Shown here one piece after another: positions 9,301-17,969 of a stretch of DNA of 49,110 nt. The stretch is from positions 1 to 49,110 of the forward strand of contig CAVXIF010000004.1 in assembly GCA_963761775.1 (NCBI GenBank). Reading direction: 5' to 3'. Numbering within the stretch: the first letter of the stretch is position 1; the number at the start of each line of letters is the position of its first letter. This DNA is from Parerythrobacter_A sp963761775 (GTDB lineage: Bacteria; Pseudomonadota; Alphaproteobacteria; Sphingomonadales; Sphingomonadaceae). The notes under the pieces are model-generated. The model was given only the letters and a program-made list of their open reading frames with translations. It did not search any database and was not told where the DNA came from. The translations under genes were made by a program, and so were the position numbers.

Positions 9301-9320
9301 CCGCAGGAGCGATTCTGCGG
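9301..9320 (+). terminator. Short perfect hairpin after metH, possible terminator
   Basis: CCGCAG and CTGCGG pair perfectly around an 8-nt loop, 37 nt after the metH stop and just before the glycine riboswitch. There is no T-run after it, so intrinsic termination is unproven. It could equally be a processing or insulating structure separating the methionine and glycine-cleavage transcripts. Confidence 0.3.
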
Positions 9321-9326
9321 ATCACC

Positions 9327-9487
9327 GCACGGGAGAGCGTGGCGCTGGCCGTCACCGCCGAAGGAGCAACCGCCCCGGAAACTCTCAGGCACAATGGACC
9401 GTGCGATGAAGGACACTCTGGAAAGCGCGCCGGTTCACCCCGCCGCCACCGAAGGAGCAACGCTCTCAGGTTTCCCGACAGAGGGGG
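9327..9487 (+). promoter_or_regulatory. Tandem glycine riboswitch upstream of gcvT
   Basis: Two glycine aptamers lie in tandem in the gcvT leader. The first (about 9327-9404) is closed by GCACGG/CCGTGC and contains the conserved GGGAGAG, CCGAAGGAGCAA and CTCTCAGGCA blocks. The second (about 9416-9483) is closed by CTCTG/CAGAG and contains CCGAAGGAGCAA and CTCTCAGGT. A short linker separates them. Such tandem riboswitches normally turn on glycine cleavage genes when glycine is abundant. The gcvT start lies about 43 nt downstream, so control could be on translation or on a terminator I do not clearly see. Confidence 0.94.
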
Positions 9488-9529
9488 CGGTCGCGTGCCA
9501 TCACGGCCACGCGCTGTTCGGGAGTGTGC

Positions 9530-10682
9530 ATGACTGATCCTGTTGAAACCGGCGAACCTGAAGCGCAGACGCTGCCGCTCGACGCGTGGCATCGTGCCAG
9601 GGGCGCGCGCATGGTGCCGTTTGCGGGCTATCACATGCCAATCCAGTATACGGGCGAGCATGGTGGCATCGTGGCGGAGCATGACTGGACGCGCAGCAGC
9701 GCCAGCCTGTTCGATGTCAGCCATATGGGTCAGCTGATCGTGTCGGGCGACGGTGCGGCGCAGGCGCTGGAGGCCGTATTGCCGGGCGACATCAGCGGGT
9801 TGGCACCGGGCCGCATCCGCTATTCGCTGTTGCTCGACGACGATGGCGGCATCCTCGACGATCTGATGGTCACCAATATCACCGGCGACGATGGTCGACG
9901 GCCTACTATGTCGTCGTCAACGGCGCGTGCAAGTGGGACGACATCGCCCATCTTGCGGGAGCACTTGCCCGACGAGATCACGTTGACGCATCTCGACGAG
10001 CACGCCCTGCTGGCCTTGCAGGGACCGGAGGCGGCGGCGGTGCTGGACAACCTGCTGCCCGGCGCGGCGGACGAGCTTGTTTTCATGCGCGGCACGTCGG
10101 TGGACTGGAACGGCACCACCATCGGCATCGGGCGCAGCGGCTATACCGGCGAGGACGGCTTCGAGCTGTCGGTCCCGGCGGAACATGCCGAAACCCTCGC
10201 CACTGCGTTGACTGCCGACGATCGGGTCACGGCCCGCCGGACTGGGCGCGCGCGACAGTCTGCGGCTGGAGGCGGGGCTGCCGCTGTACGGCCACGATCT
10301 CGACACCGGTACCGATCCGGTCAGCGCCGACCTGCTGTTCGCGCTGACCAAGAAGCGTCGCGAGACCGGCGGCTGGAAAGGCCATGCGCCGGTCAGCAAG
10401 GTTCTGGGCGAAGGTGCGAGGACCAGGCGCGTCGGCTTGAAACTCGATGGCCGGATGCCCGCGCGCGAAGGGGCCGACGTGTTTCTTGGCGATGCGAAAG
10501 TGGGCCGCGTCACCAGCGGCGGTTTCTCGCCTACGCTGGGTCATCCCGTGGCGATGGCCTATGTCGACGCGGCGTACGCCATGCCCGCCACCGCGCTGGA
10601 AATCGAAGTCCGCAACAAACGCCTGACCGCAACCGTGGTGCCGATGCCGTTCGTGCCGCACCGCTATTTTCGAGGGAAGTGA
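9530..10682 (+). pseudogene. gcvT: Aminomethyltransferase (glycine cleavage T-protein) with three frameshifts
   Basis: GcvT transfers the methylene group of the aminomethyl-lipoyl H-protein to THF. The frame from ATG 9530 gives the family start (WHRARGARMVPFAGYHMPIQ, FDVSHMGQ) up to NITGDDG. About 9894-9955 the homology lies in another frame (YYVVVNGACKWDDIAHL) and then returns (REHLPDEI). A third shift near 10232 moves the rest (PAGLGARDSLRLEAGLPLYG, GRVTSGGFSPTLGHP, HRYFRGK) into a third track ending at 10682. Correcting one deletion and two insertions gives 383 residues, a normal length. Residue conservation is intact across all shifts, which favours sequence error. It is followed 3 nt later by gcvH. 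Confidence 0.88.
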
Positions 10683-10685
10683 CCA

Positions 10686-11057
10686 ATGGCCCGACTGTTT
10701 ACCGAAGAACATGAATGGATCGACGTGGACGGCGACAACGCCACCGTCGGCATCACCGATTACGCGCAGGAGCAGCTGGGCGACATCGTCTTCGTCGAAC
10801 TGCCCGAAGTCGGCGCGATGCTGGACAAGGGCAAGGACGCCGCCGTGGTGGAAAGCGTCAAGGCAGCCAGCGACGTCTACGCACCGATCAGCGGCGAAGT
10901 GATGGAAGCCAACGCCGCGCTGGAAGAAGACCCCGCACTGGTGAACACCAGCCCCGAAGACGATGGCTGGTTCTTCAAGCTGACCGTCGGCGACAAGGCC
11001 GAACTGGAAGGTCTGATGGACGCCAAGGCATACAAGGGCTTCATCGCGGAGTTGTGA
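10686..11057 (+). CDS. gcvH: Glycine cleavage system H-protein
   Basis: This 123-residue lipoyl carrier shuttles the aminomethyl intermediate among the P, T and L proteins. It begins RLFTEEHEWIDVDGDNATVG. The lipoylation site is Lys59 in VESVKAASDVYAPISGEV, and the C-terminal part has WFFKLTVGD. Length and motif spacing are canonical and there is no frame damage. It sits 3 nt after gcvT and 139 nt before gcvPA, and that gap is filled by a hairpin-rich repeat. Expression should follow the upstream glycine riboswitch. Confidence 0.96.
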   Translation: MARLFTEEHEWIDVDGDNATVGITDYAQEQLGDIVFVELPEVGAMLDKGKDAAVVESVKAASDVYAPISGEVMEANAALEEDPALVNTSPEDDGWFFKLTVGDKAELEGLMDAKAYKGFIAEL

Positions 11058-11062
11058 GTATT

Positions 11063-11180
11063 CTCCCCCCCTTCAGGGAGGGGGTGGGGACGGCACGAAT
11101 CCGCTCGTGGAAGACCCACCCTACTGCGACTAGGCAGCAAGCTGCCAAGTCTCGTTGTCCCTTCCCTGAAGGAGAGGGAA
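11063..11180. repeat. Hairpin-rich dispersed element, copy 1
   Basis: The element is bounded by C-rich/G-rich palindromes (CCCCCCTTCAGGGAGGGG at the left, CTTCCCTGAAGGAGAGGGA at the right). Inside is CCCACCCTACTGCGACTA followed by the small hairpin GGCAGCAAGCTGCC. A related copy with the same borders and a matching CCCACCCTGCTGCGAGTA core occurs at 19021-19162. It lies between gcvH and gcvPA and ends 16 nt before the gcvPA start codon, so it is part of the operon mRNA. Confidence 0.7.
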
Positions 11181-11196
11181 AAAGAAAGGTTCTATC

Positions 11197-12559
11197 ATGC
11201 GCTACCTGCCACTCACCGATACCGACCGCAGCGAAATGCTCAACGTCATCGGTGCCGGTACCATCGACGACCTGTTCGTGGACGTGCCCGAAGCCGCGCG
11301 GCTGGACGGGCCGATCGCGGGCCTGCCGATGCATGCCAGCGAGATGGCGGTGGAACGGCATATGCGCGCGCTGTCGAAGAAGAACCTGGCCGCTGCCGAT
11401 GCGCCGTTCTTCCTGGGCGCGGGGGCCTATCGCCACCATGTTCCGGCATCCGTGGATCATATTATCCAGCGTGGCGAGTTCCTGACCGCCTACACGCCCT
11501 ACCAGCCCGAAATCGCGCAGGGCACGTTGCAGATGCTGTTCGAGTTTCAGACGCAGGTGGCACGGCTGTATGGCTGCGCGGTGGCGAATGCGTCGATGTA
11601 TGATGGCTCGACCGCGTGCTGGGAAGCCATCGTTATGGCAGGCCGGGTGACGCGTCGGTCCAGCGCGCTGCTGAGCTGTGGCCTGCATCCGCATTACGCC
11701 ATCGGTCGTGAAGACGATGGCACGATTCACCGGCGATACCATCCGCAGCGGCACGCCGACGCTGGAGGCGACGTGCGGCGAAGACGAACTGATTGCGCAG
11801 ATCGACGACGAAACCGGCTGCGTCGTGGTGCAATATCCCGACATTCTGGGCCGCCTGCCCGACATCGCAAAGATCGCCGAGGCGGCACATGCGAAGAAGG
11901 CGCTGCTGATCGTGGTCAATACCGAGCCAGTGGCGCTGGGTGCCATTGCCGCGCCGGGCGATCTGGGCGCGGATATCGTGGTAGGCGAGGGGCAGTCCAT
12001 CGGTGTCGGCCTGCAATTCGGCGGGCCTTATCTGGGCCTGTTCGCGGTGCGCGATCCCAAGCATGTGCGCCAAATGCCGGGGCGGCTGTGCGGCGAGACG
12101 ACCGATGCGGAAGGCAAGCGCGGCTTCGTGCTGACGCTGAGTACGCGCGAACAGCATATCCGGCGCGAGAAGGCGACCAGCAACATCTGCACCAATAGCG
12201 GGCTGTGCGCGCTGGCATTCTGCGCGCACATGACGCTGCTGGGGCAGACCGGTTTGCGGCGGCTGGCGGCGGAAAACCATCGCCTGGCCTGCCTTACGGC
12301 GGACCGGCTGGCAAAGGTCCCGGGCGTAACGGTGCTGAACGACAGCTACTTCAATGAATTCACCGTGCGGATCGGCACCGATGCGCGCGAAGTGGTGCGC
12401 ACTTTGGCCGAGCAAGGCGTGTTGGGCGGTGTGTCGCTTGGGCGGCTTTATCCGGACCAGCCCGAGCTGGCCGACGCGCTGCTGGTGGCTGTCACGGAAA
12501 CCACGGACGAAGACGATATCGAGGCGTTTGCGACGGCTCTGAAAGGAATACTGGCATGA
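11197..12559 (+). pseudogene. gcvPA: Glycine decarboxylase P-protein subunit 1, interrupted by a 1-nt insertion
   Basis: This is the N-terminal half of the PLP-dependent glycine dehydrogenase (decarboxylating) in its two-subunit form. It begins MRYLPLTDTDRSEMLNVIG and shows the family segments YTPYQPEIAQGTLQ and NASMYDGSTACWEA. At about 11701 an extra A shifts the frame: HPHYA should continue directly with SVVKTMARFTGD, found one frame over. The remainder (CGETTDAEGKRGFVLTL, REQHIRREKATSNICTN) is conserved to the stop. Correction gives 453 residues, the normal length. Its end overlaps gcvPB by 4 bp. Confidence 0.9.
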
Positions 12560-14145
12560 ACGCCCCGAACAAATCCGGCTGGAAGCCCGAAATGGCAACC
12601 GACGCTGACGGCACTCCGGCGCACCCGACGCATACCGGCAACCGCGCGCTGATGCTGGAGGAGCCGCTGCTGTTCGAGACCGGGCACATGGACGAAACCG
12701 GCGTGGACCTGCCCGAACCGCGTGCCGACGCGCCCAATCGGCTGGGCGGGCACGACCGCACCGGCCCCATCGGCCTGCCCGCGCTGAAGGAGGGCGAGGC
12801 GGTGCGCCACTTCACGCGGCTGAGTCGCCAGAACTATGCCATCGATCTCGGCCTGTTCCCGCTGGGCAGCTGCACCATGAAGCACAATCCGCGCCTGAAC
12901 GAGAAGGTCGCGCGGATGCCGGGCTTTGCCGATGTGCACCCGCTGCAACCGGTCGATACCGTGCGCGGTGCGCTGGAAGTTATCAACGAGCTGGCGTTCT
13001 GGCTGATCGACCTGACCGGCATGCACGGCGTCGCGATGAGCCCCAAGGCGGGCGCGCATGGCGAGCTGTGCGGCATCCTGTGCATTCGTGCCGCGCTGGA
13101 AGCACGCGGCGATGCGCGCAAGGTCGTGCTGTGCCCGGAAAGCGCGCATGGCACCAACCCCGCCACCGCAGCCTTTGCCGGATACGAGACCGAAAACATT
13201 CCCGCCGACAAGGACGGGCGCGTCGATCTGGCGGCGCTGAAGGCGCGGCTCGGCCCGGACGTTGCGGCGGTGATGATTACCAACCCAAATACCTGCGGCC
13301 TGTTCGAACGCGATATGAAAGCGATCTCGGACGCGGTCCACGACGCGGGCGGGTTCGTCTATTGCGACGGTGCGAATTTCAACGCCATCGTCGGGCGTGT
13401 GCGACCGGGCGATCTCGGCGTGGATGCGATGCACATCAACCTGCACAAGACGTTCTCCACTCCGCATGGCGGCGGCGGGCCGGGTTCCGGACCGGTCGTT
13501 CTGTCCGAGGCGCTTAGCGCATTCGCGCCGCTTCCCTACGCCGCACGCACGAAGGACGGCATGGTGCATCTGGTGGAGGAAGGCGACGCCGAGGCGTTCT
13601 CGCAAGAGCATTTCGGCGGTCCGGCGCGCAGCTTCGGCCGGATGACCGCGTTTCATGGCCAGATGGGCATGTTCACCCGCGCGCTGGCATACATCCTCAG
13701 CCATGGGGCGGACGGGTTGAAGCAAGTGGCGGAAGATGCGGTGCTTAACGCCAATTACGTGCTGCGGCGGCTGGAAGACCTGCTGCACGCGCCCTATGCC
13801 GGCAGCGGTCCGTGCATGCACGAGGCGCTGTTCGGCGATAAAGGCTTTGGCGGCGACCTGTCGACGCTGGACCTGGCCAAGGGGCTGATCGACGAGGGGT
13901 TCCACCCGATGACGGTGTATTTCCCGCTGGTGGTGCATGGCGCGATGCTGGTCGAACCGACCGAAACCGAGAGCAAGGCGTCGCTGGACCAGTTCATCGA
14001 AGCGTTTCGCAGCGTGGCCGAACGGGCGAATGCAGGCGATGAAAGCCTGAAAAACGCGCCTTATCATGCGCCGCGCCGCCGGCTGGATGAAACGCAGGCT
14101 GCGCGCAAGCCCTTGCTGGCTTGGGCGGACCCCAATTTGAGCTAA
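12556..14145 (+). CDS. gcvPB: Glycine decarboxylase P-protein subunit 2
   Basis: This 529-residue subunit carries the PLP-binding lysine of glycine decarboxylase, Lys298 in INLHKTFSTPHGGGGPG. The segment FPLGSCTMKHNPR is also diagnostic of the family. Together with GcvPA it decarboxylates glycine and loads the aminomethyl group on GcvH. It begins inside the gcvPA stop (ATGA). It ends in a 4-bp convergent overlap with the flippase gene on the other strand, leaving no room for a terminator between them. The reading frame is intact. Confidence 0.96.
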   Translation: MNAPNKSGWKPEMATDADGTPAHPTHTGNRALMLEEPLLFETGHMDETGVDLPEPRADAPNRLGGHDRTGPIGLPALKEGEAVRHFTRLSRQNYAIDLGLFPLGSCTMKHNPRLNEKVARMPGFADVHPLQPVDTVRGALEVINELAFWLIDLTGMHGVAMSPKAGAHGELCGILCIRAALEARGDARKVVLCPESAHGTNPATAAFAGYETENIPADKDGRVDLAALKARLGPDVAAVMITNPNTCGLFERDMKAISDAVHDAGGFVYCDGANFNAIVGRVRPGDLGVDAMHINLHKTFSTPHGGGGPGSGPVVLSEALSAFAPLPYAARTKDGMVHLVEEGDAEAFSQEHFGGPARSFGRMTAFHGQMGMFTRALAYILSHGADGLKQVAEDAVLNANYVLRRLEDLLHAPYAGSGPCMHEALFGDKGFGGDLSTLDLAKGLIDEGFHPMTVYFPLVVHGAMLVEPTETESKASLDQFIEAFRSVAERANAGDESLKNAPYHAPRRRLDETQAARKPLLAWADPNLS

Positions 14146-15428
14146 CCTCGAGGTTTGGCGTCGGCTTCCGGCTCCAGCGTAATGCGGATCTGGCGCAGCG
14201 ACAGGATTGCGACCCAGAAACCGATCACCGCCAGCGCGCTCGACCCGAGCACGGTGAAGGCTGCGCCTTTCAGCCCCTGCCAGCCCATCGCGGTGGGCAG
14301 CAGCGCGAAGGCAAGCCCCAACGGCAGCGCGCGTGCAAGGAAGGCGGTGCCTGCGCGATTGACCGAGACCAGCAGCGATTCCAGGCTCGCCCCCACCAGC
14401 TCGATCGCCCCTGCTATGGCGAGGATCACCATCGTCCAGTAAACGGTCGTGAATTCCGGCCCAGCAATCGCGGCCAGCCCCCATCGCCCGAACAGCAGCG
14501 CGATGCCGACCGCCACGGTCCCGCCGACCAGCGCGATATTCGCCATGCGGCGGGCGATTTCCACCGCGTTTTCGCGCGCGTGGACCAGTTCGGGGTAAAT
14601 TGCCTTCGCGACCGCTTGCGCCAGCTGCACCAGCGCCTGCCCCAGTTGCGAGGCGACGCGGAAGCCACCCGCCAGCGCCTCGCCCGCCACCGCTCCGACC
14701 AGCAGGATCATCACTTGCTTGCTACCTACGCTCAGGCTGCCGGTGGCGTTGGTGGACAGAACGAAACGCCAGACGCCGGGATACATGCCGGGCAGGCGCG
14801 TCAGGCTGATCTGCGACAGGTCGATCCGGTCCTGCCGCGCGGCCGCAATCCACAGTGCCAGCGATACGGCGATTTCGGAAGCGGCCCAGGCGATTATGAA
14901 GCCTGCGACCGTCGGGACATAGATTGCCGCCAGCACAGCCCCTGCTGCGCGTATGACCGGCTGCACCGCCTCCGCCATCGTTGCATCGCGGAAGCGAAAG
15001 CGCAGGCGCAACAGGCCGATGGGGGTCGAACGCAGCGCCAGCAGCGCGACGATGCAATAGCCAAGCGCCAGCCATAAAAGATCGTCGGGCAGCGGTAGCC
15101 AGAACTGCGCGCTCCACACCAGCGCGATGGCCAGCACCGCGCCGAGCACCAGCGAGACAAGGTCCAGCGCAATGGCGAAGCCGGTGGCGGTGCCGGTATC
15201 TTCCACCGGATTGCCGTCTGCGCCCGTGCCCCAGCGCACGATGAATTGCCAGGTCTGGAAATTGGCAAGACCGGTCACGGTCTGGCCCAGCGCCACGATC
15301 AGCGCGAAATAGCCGAATGCCTCCAGTCCCAGCGTGCGGGTCGCGAGCGCCAGATAGACGAGGCTGAGCACCGCGTTGAACGCGCGCCCGCTGAGCAGCC
15401 AGCCGATATTGCGCAAGAGACGTTGCAT
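14142..15428 (-). CDS. Polysaccharide/lipid-linked oligosaccharide flippase-like membrane protein
   Basis: The 428-residue protein is strongly hydrophobic, with about 11-12 predicted membrane helices spread over its length. It resembles Wzx/RfbX flippases of the MATE-like superfamily: an N-terminal GRAFNAVLSLVYLALATRTL helix, a TWQFIVRWG segment, and helix pairs separated by short basic loops. Such proteins move undecaprenyl-linked glycans across the inner membrane. No glycosyltransferase or polymerase gene is adjacent, so the substrate is unknown. Convergent with gcvPB; divergent from the Nmad3-like gene with a 135-bp gap that must hold both promoters. Confidence 0.75.
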   Translation of the reverse strand: MQRLLRNIGWLLSGRAFNAVLSLVYLALATRTLGLEAFGYFALIVALGQTVTGLANFQTWQFIVRWGTGADGNPVEDTGTATGFAIALDLVSLVLGAVLAIALVWSAQFWLPLPDDLLWLALGYCIVALLALRSTPIGLLRLRFRFRDATMAEAVQPVIRAAGAVLAAIYVPTVAGFIIAWAASEIAVSLALWIAAARQDRIDLSQISLTRLPGMYPGVWRFVLSTNATGSLSVGSKQVMILLVGAVAGEALAGGFRVASQLGQALVQLAQAVAKAIYPELVHARENAVEIARRMANIALVGGTVAVGIALLFGRWGLAAIAGPEFTTVYWTMVILAIAGAIELVGASLESLLVSVNRAGTAFLARALPLGLAFALLPTAMGWQGLKGAAFTVLGSSALAVIGFWVAILSLRQIRITLEPEADAKPRG

Positions 15429-15563
15429 GCGGGGCCGCTACGCGACAAAAAGGGGCAGGGACGGGGATGGGGGGCGACCGGTCATCACGACCCGCGCCCT
15501 ATACGCCCCGCGCGCCCCTGCAAACCTTGTTAAGTTGCGCGCCGCAAGACACACCCTGCGCCC

Positions 15564-16304
15564 ATGCGCATCATCTTCAGCCGCAAGGGGTTCGACAGTA
15601 CGGCGGGCGGCGGGCCTTCGCCCATCGTCGATTGCCGGCCGGTAAGCCTTCCGATCCCCGATACGAAGGGTCTGTCGCGCACAACCTATGCTGCGTTAAA
15701 GCTGGGTGAGGCGGCACGGGCGGCGAGCCGGGGCAAGATCGCGCCGGACAGTCTGTGCCATAACGACCCGCAGTTCCTGACCGATGGCACCGTAATACTG
15801 GGGCAGGTCGGTTCGGCGCAGGGGCATCTGGCGAAGCAGGGTGTGGGCGCGGGCGACGTATTCCTGTTCTTCGGCCTGTTTCGCGCGGCTAAGGGCGAGG
15901 CGCATCATCGCCTGTTCGGCTGGATGCGGGTGGAGGCGGTGGTGCCGCTTTCAACCGCTGCGCCAGATGATCCGTGGGTGCGAAAGGCCGTCGCGCTCGA
16001 TCATCCGCACACCATCGGGATGCATGGCAGGAACGATACGTTGTATGCAGGCGCGGGCGGGTTGGCGAAAAGCGCATCCGACGCACTGCGGCTGACGGTA
16101 CCGGGCGGACCGGTCGCCTTGTGGCAGCGTCCGCCCTGGTTGCGGCGCGGCGAAATCAGCTATTTTGCCGACACCGACACGAACTGGCCCGCGCCCGACC
16201 GGATGTACCGGGTCGGCAACGGGCAGGAATTCGTTGCGGATATCGGCGAACGCGCGGAACCGCGCCGCTGGCTGGACGCGATTGTCGCGGAAATGGCTCG
16301 CTAG
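15564..16304 (+). CDS. Nmad3-like protein (nucleotide-modification-associated domain 3)
   Basis: The 246-residue protein starts with MRIIFSRKGFDSTAGGGPSP and later has VSLPIPD, LGQVGSAQGHLAKQGVGAGD and VFLFFGLFR. These are the features I associate with the Nmad3 domain, described by comparative genomics as linked to modified-nucleotide systems. It has no signal peptide or membrane helix, so it should be cytoplasmic. No DNA-modification partner is adjacent: the neighbours are a flippase and mmsB. The biochemical role is not established. The call rests on recalled motif similarity, and a domain search would settle it. Confidence 0.62.
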   Translation: MRIIFSRKGFDSTAGGGPSPIVDCRPVSLPIPDTKGLSRTTYAALKLGEAARAASRGKIAPDSLCHNDPQFLTDGTVILGQVGSAQGHLAKQGVGAGDVFLFFGLFRAAKGEAHHRLFGWMRVEAVVPLSTAAPDDPWVRKAVALDHPHTIGMHGRNDTLYAGAGGLAKSASDALRLTVPGGPVALWQRPPWLRRGEISYFADTDTNWPAPDRMYRVGNGQEFVADIGERAEPRRWLDAIVAEMAR

Positions 16305-17182
16305 ACCTTCGGTGAAAACATCCGGATGATGGAGGAAAAATCGAGTGGCCCGTTCCCGGCCCCGGCATAGTCCTCGTACAGCGCCGCCGCGCGCCCGCCC
16401 ATCGGCACCGGCGCATCGGCGTTCTCCGCTGCTTCCATCGCCAGCCGCAGGTCCTTCAGCATCAGCGCGGTGGCGAAACCGCCCTGATAGTCGTTGTCGG
16501 CCGGGCTTTGCGGGCCGACGCCGGGCAGCGGGCAATAGCTGGTCATCGACCAGTTCTGCCCGCTCGAAACGGACGCGATATCGTAGAACGTTTGCGCGTC
16601 GAGGCCGAGCTTCTGCGCCATCGCAAAGGTTTCGCACGTGCCTGCCATGTGGATCGCCAGCAGCATGTTGTTGCAGATCTTCGCCGCCTGCCCGTTGCCC
16701 GCGTCGCCCGCATGGATCACCGCCTTGCCCATCGCGGACAGCACCGGTTCCGCCTTCGCAAAAGCATCGGGCGTACCACCTACCATGAAGGTGAGCGATC
16801 CCGCCGCCGCCGCCGCAATGCCGCCGCTGACCGGCGCATCGACCATCGCATAGCCTGCTTGCGCCGCCTGTTCCGCCACATCGCGCGCGGTGGCGACGTC
16901 GATGGTGGAACAGTCGATCAGGATGGCATCGGTCGGCGCGTGGCCAAGCACGTCGTCGGTATAGACACTGCGCACGATGTCGCCATTGGGCAACATGGTG
17001 ACCACCGCCTCCGCCCCCTCGCAGGCGCGCTTCGCATCGTCATAGGCATTGCACCCGCCCGCCTCCGCCGCCCCGCGCGCTTCGGCGCTGAGATCGAATG
17101 CGGCAACCTCGTGCCCCGCCTTGACCAGGTTCGCAGCCATCCCCCCGCCCATATTTCCGAGACCGATAAAGGCGAGTTTCAT
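16301..17182 (-). CDS. mmsB: 3-hydroxyisobutyrate dehydrogenase
   Basis: MmsB oxidises 3-hydroxyisobutyrate to methylmalonate semialdehyde with NAD in valine degradation. The 293-residue protein opens with a Rossmann NAD motif (KLAFIGLGNMGGGMAANLVKAG), has the substrate-binding DAPVSGGIAAAAAGSLTFMVGG, and has GNGQAAKICNNMLLAIHM, which carries the catalytic lysine. I chose ATG 17182, preceded by GGAAAGGAAAAT; the frame extends 8 codons further without support. It follows the enoyl-CoA hydratase gene by 1 nt and is the last gene of a four-gene minus-strand cluster. Its stop overlaps the convergent Nmad3-like gene by 4 bp. Confidence 0.93.
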   Translation of the reverse strand: MKLAFIGLGNMGGGMAANLVKAGHEVAAFDLSAEARGAAEAGGCNAYDDAKRACEGAEAVVTMLPNGDIVRSVYTDDVLGHAPTDAILIDCSTIDVATARDVAEQAAQAGYAMVDAPVSGGIAAAAAGSLTFMVGGTPDAFAKAEPVLSAMGKAVIHAGDAGNGQAAKICNNMLLAIHMAGTCETFAMAQKLGLDAQTFYDIASVSSGQNWSMTSYCPLPGVGPQSPADNDYQGGFATALMLKDLRLAMEAAENADAPVPMGGRAAALYEDYAGAGNGPLDFSSIIRMFSPKV

Positions 17183-17183
17183 G

Positions 17184-17969
17184 TTATTTTCCTTTCCACA
17201 CCGCATCCCGCTTTTCGACGAACGCCGCCATACCTTCGGCCTTGTCTTCGCTGGCGGTCAGAATCTGGAACAGGCGGCGTTCCTGCACCAGTCCTTGCGA
17301 CAGTGTCATCTCGAAGGCGCTGTTGACCATTTCCTTGTTCGCGATGGCGGCCATCGGCGGCATGCTCGCGATCTTGGCGGCGGTCTTGCTTGCTTCGGCG
17401 AGCAGATCGTCATGCGGTACGACGCGCGCAACGAGGCCGCTCGCTTCGGCTTCGGCGGCGTCCATCATGCGGCCGGTCAGGCACATTTCCATCGCCTTCG
17501 CCTTGCCAATGGCGCGAGTCAGCCGCTGGCTGCCGCCCATGCCCGGTGCCACGCCCAGCGTGATTTCCGGCTGTCCGAATTTCGCGTTTTCGGAGGCGAT
17601 GATGAAGTCCGCCATCATCGCCAGCTCGCACCCGCCGCCCAGCGCGAAGCCGTTGACCGCCGCGATCCACGGCTTGCGCGTGGTGTTCACGATGTCGCTG
17701 GTCCAGCGCGCGAAGAAATCGTCGAGGTAGAACTCGGCAGCGGCCTTCGCCTGCATCTCCTTGATGTCCGCGCCTGCGGCAAACGCCTTGTCGCCGCTCC
17801 CGGTCAGGATGGCGCAACGCTGGCTGTTGTCCGATTGATAAGCGGCAAAGGCAGCGACAAGGTCGTCCAGCACCGCGCTGGACAGGGCGTTGAGCGCCTT
17901 GGGGCGATTGAGGGTGATGGTGGTAACGGCACCATCGGTCGCGGTCAGGATCGTTTCATACTGGCTCAT
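17184..17969 (-). CDS. Enoyl-CoA hydratase
   Basis: This 261-residue crotonase-fold enzyme probably hydrates methacrylyl-CoA in valine breakdown. The oxyanion-hole segment AFAAGADIKEM and the core ALGGGCELAMMADFIIASENA with GQPEITLGVAPGMGG supply the two expected catalytic glutamates. The start ATG 17969 overlaps the stop of the preceding hydrolase gene (ATGA), which rules out the longer frame upstream. It lies between the hydroxyisobutyryl-CoA hydrolase and mmsB, so its pathway position is well supported by context. It could also act on other short-chain enoyl-CoAs. Confidence 0.92.
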   Translation of the reverse strand: MSQYETILTATDGAVTTITLNRPKALNALSSAVLDDLVAAFAAYQSDNSQRCAILTGSGDKAFAAGADIKEMQAKAAAEFYLDDFFARWTSDIVNTTRKPWIAAVNGFALGGGCELAMMADFIIASENAKFGQPEITLGVAPGMGGSQRLTRAIGKAKAMEMCLTGRMMDAAEAEASGLVARVVPHDDLLAEASKTAAKIASMPPMAAIANKEMVNSAFEMTLSQGLVQERRLFQILTASEDKAEGMAAFVEKRDAVWKGK

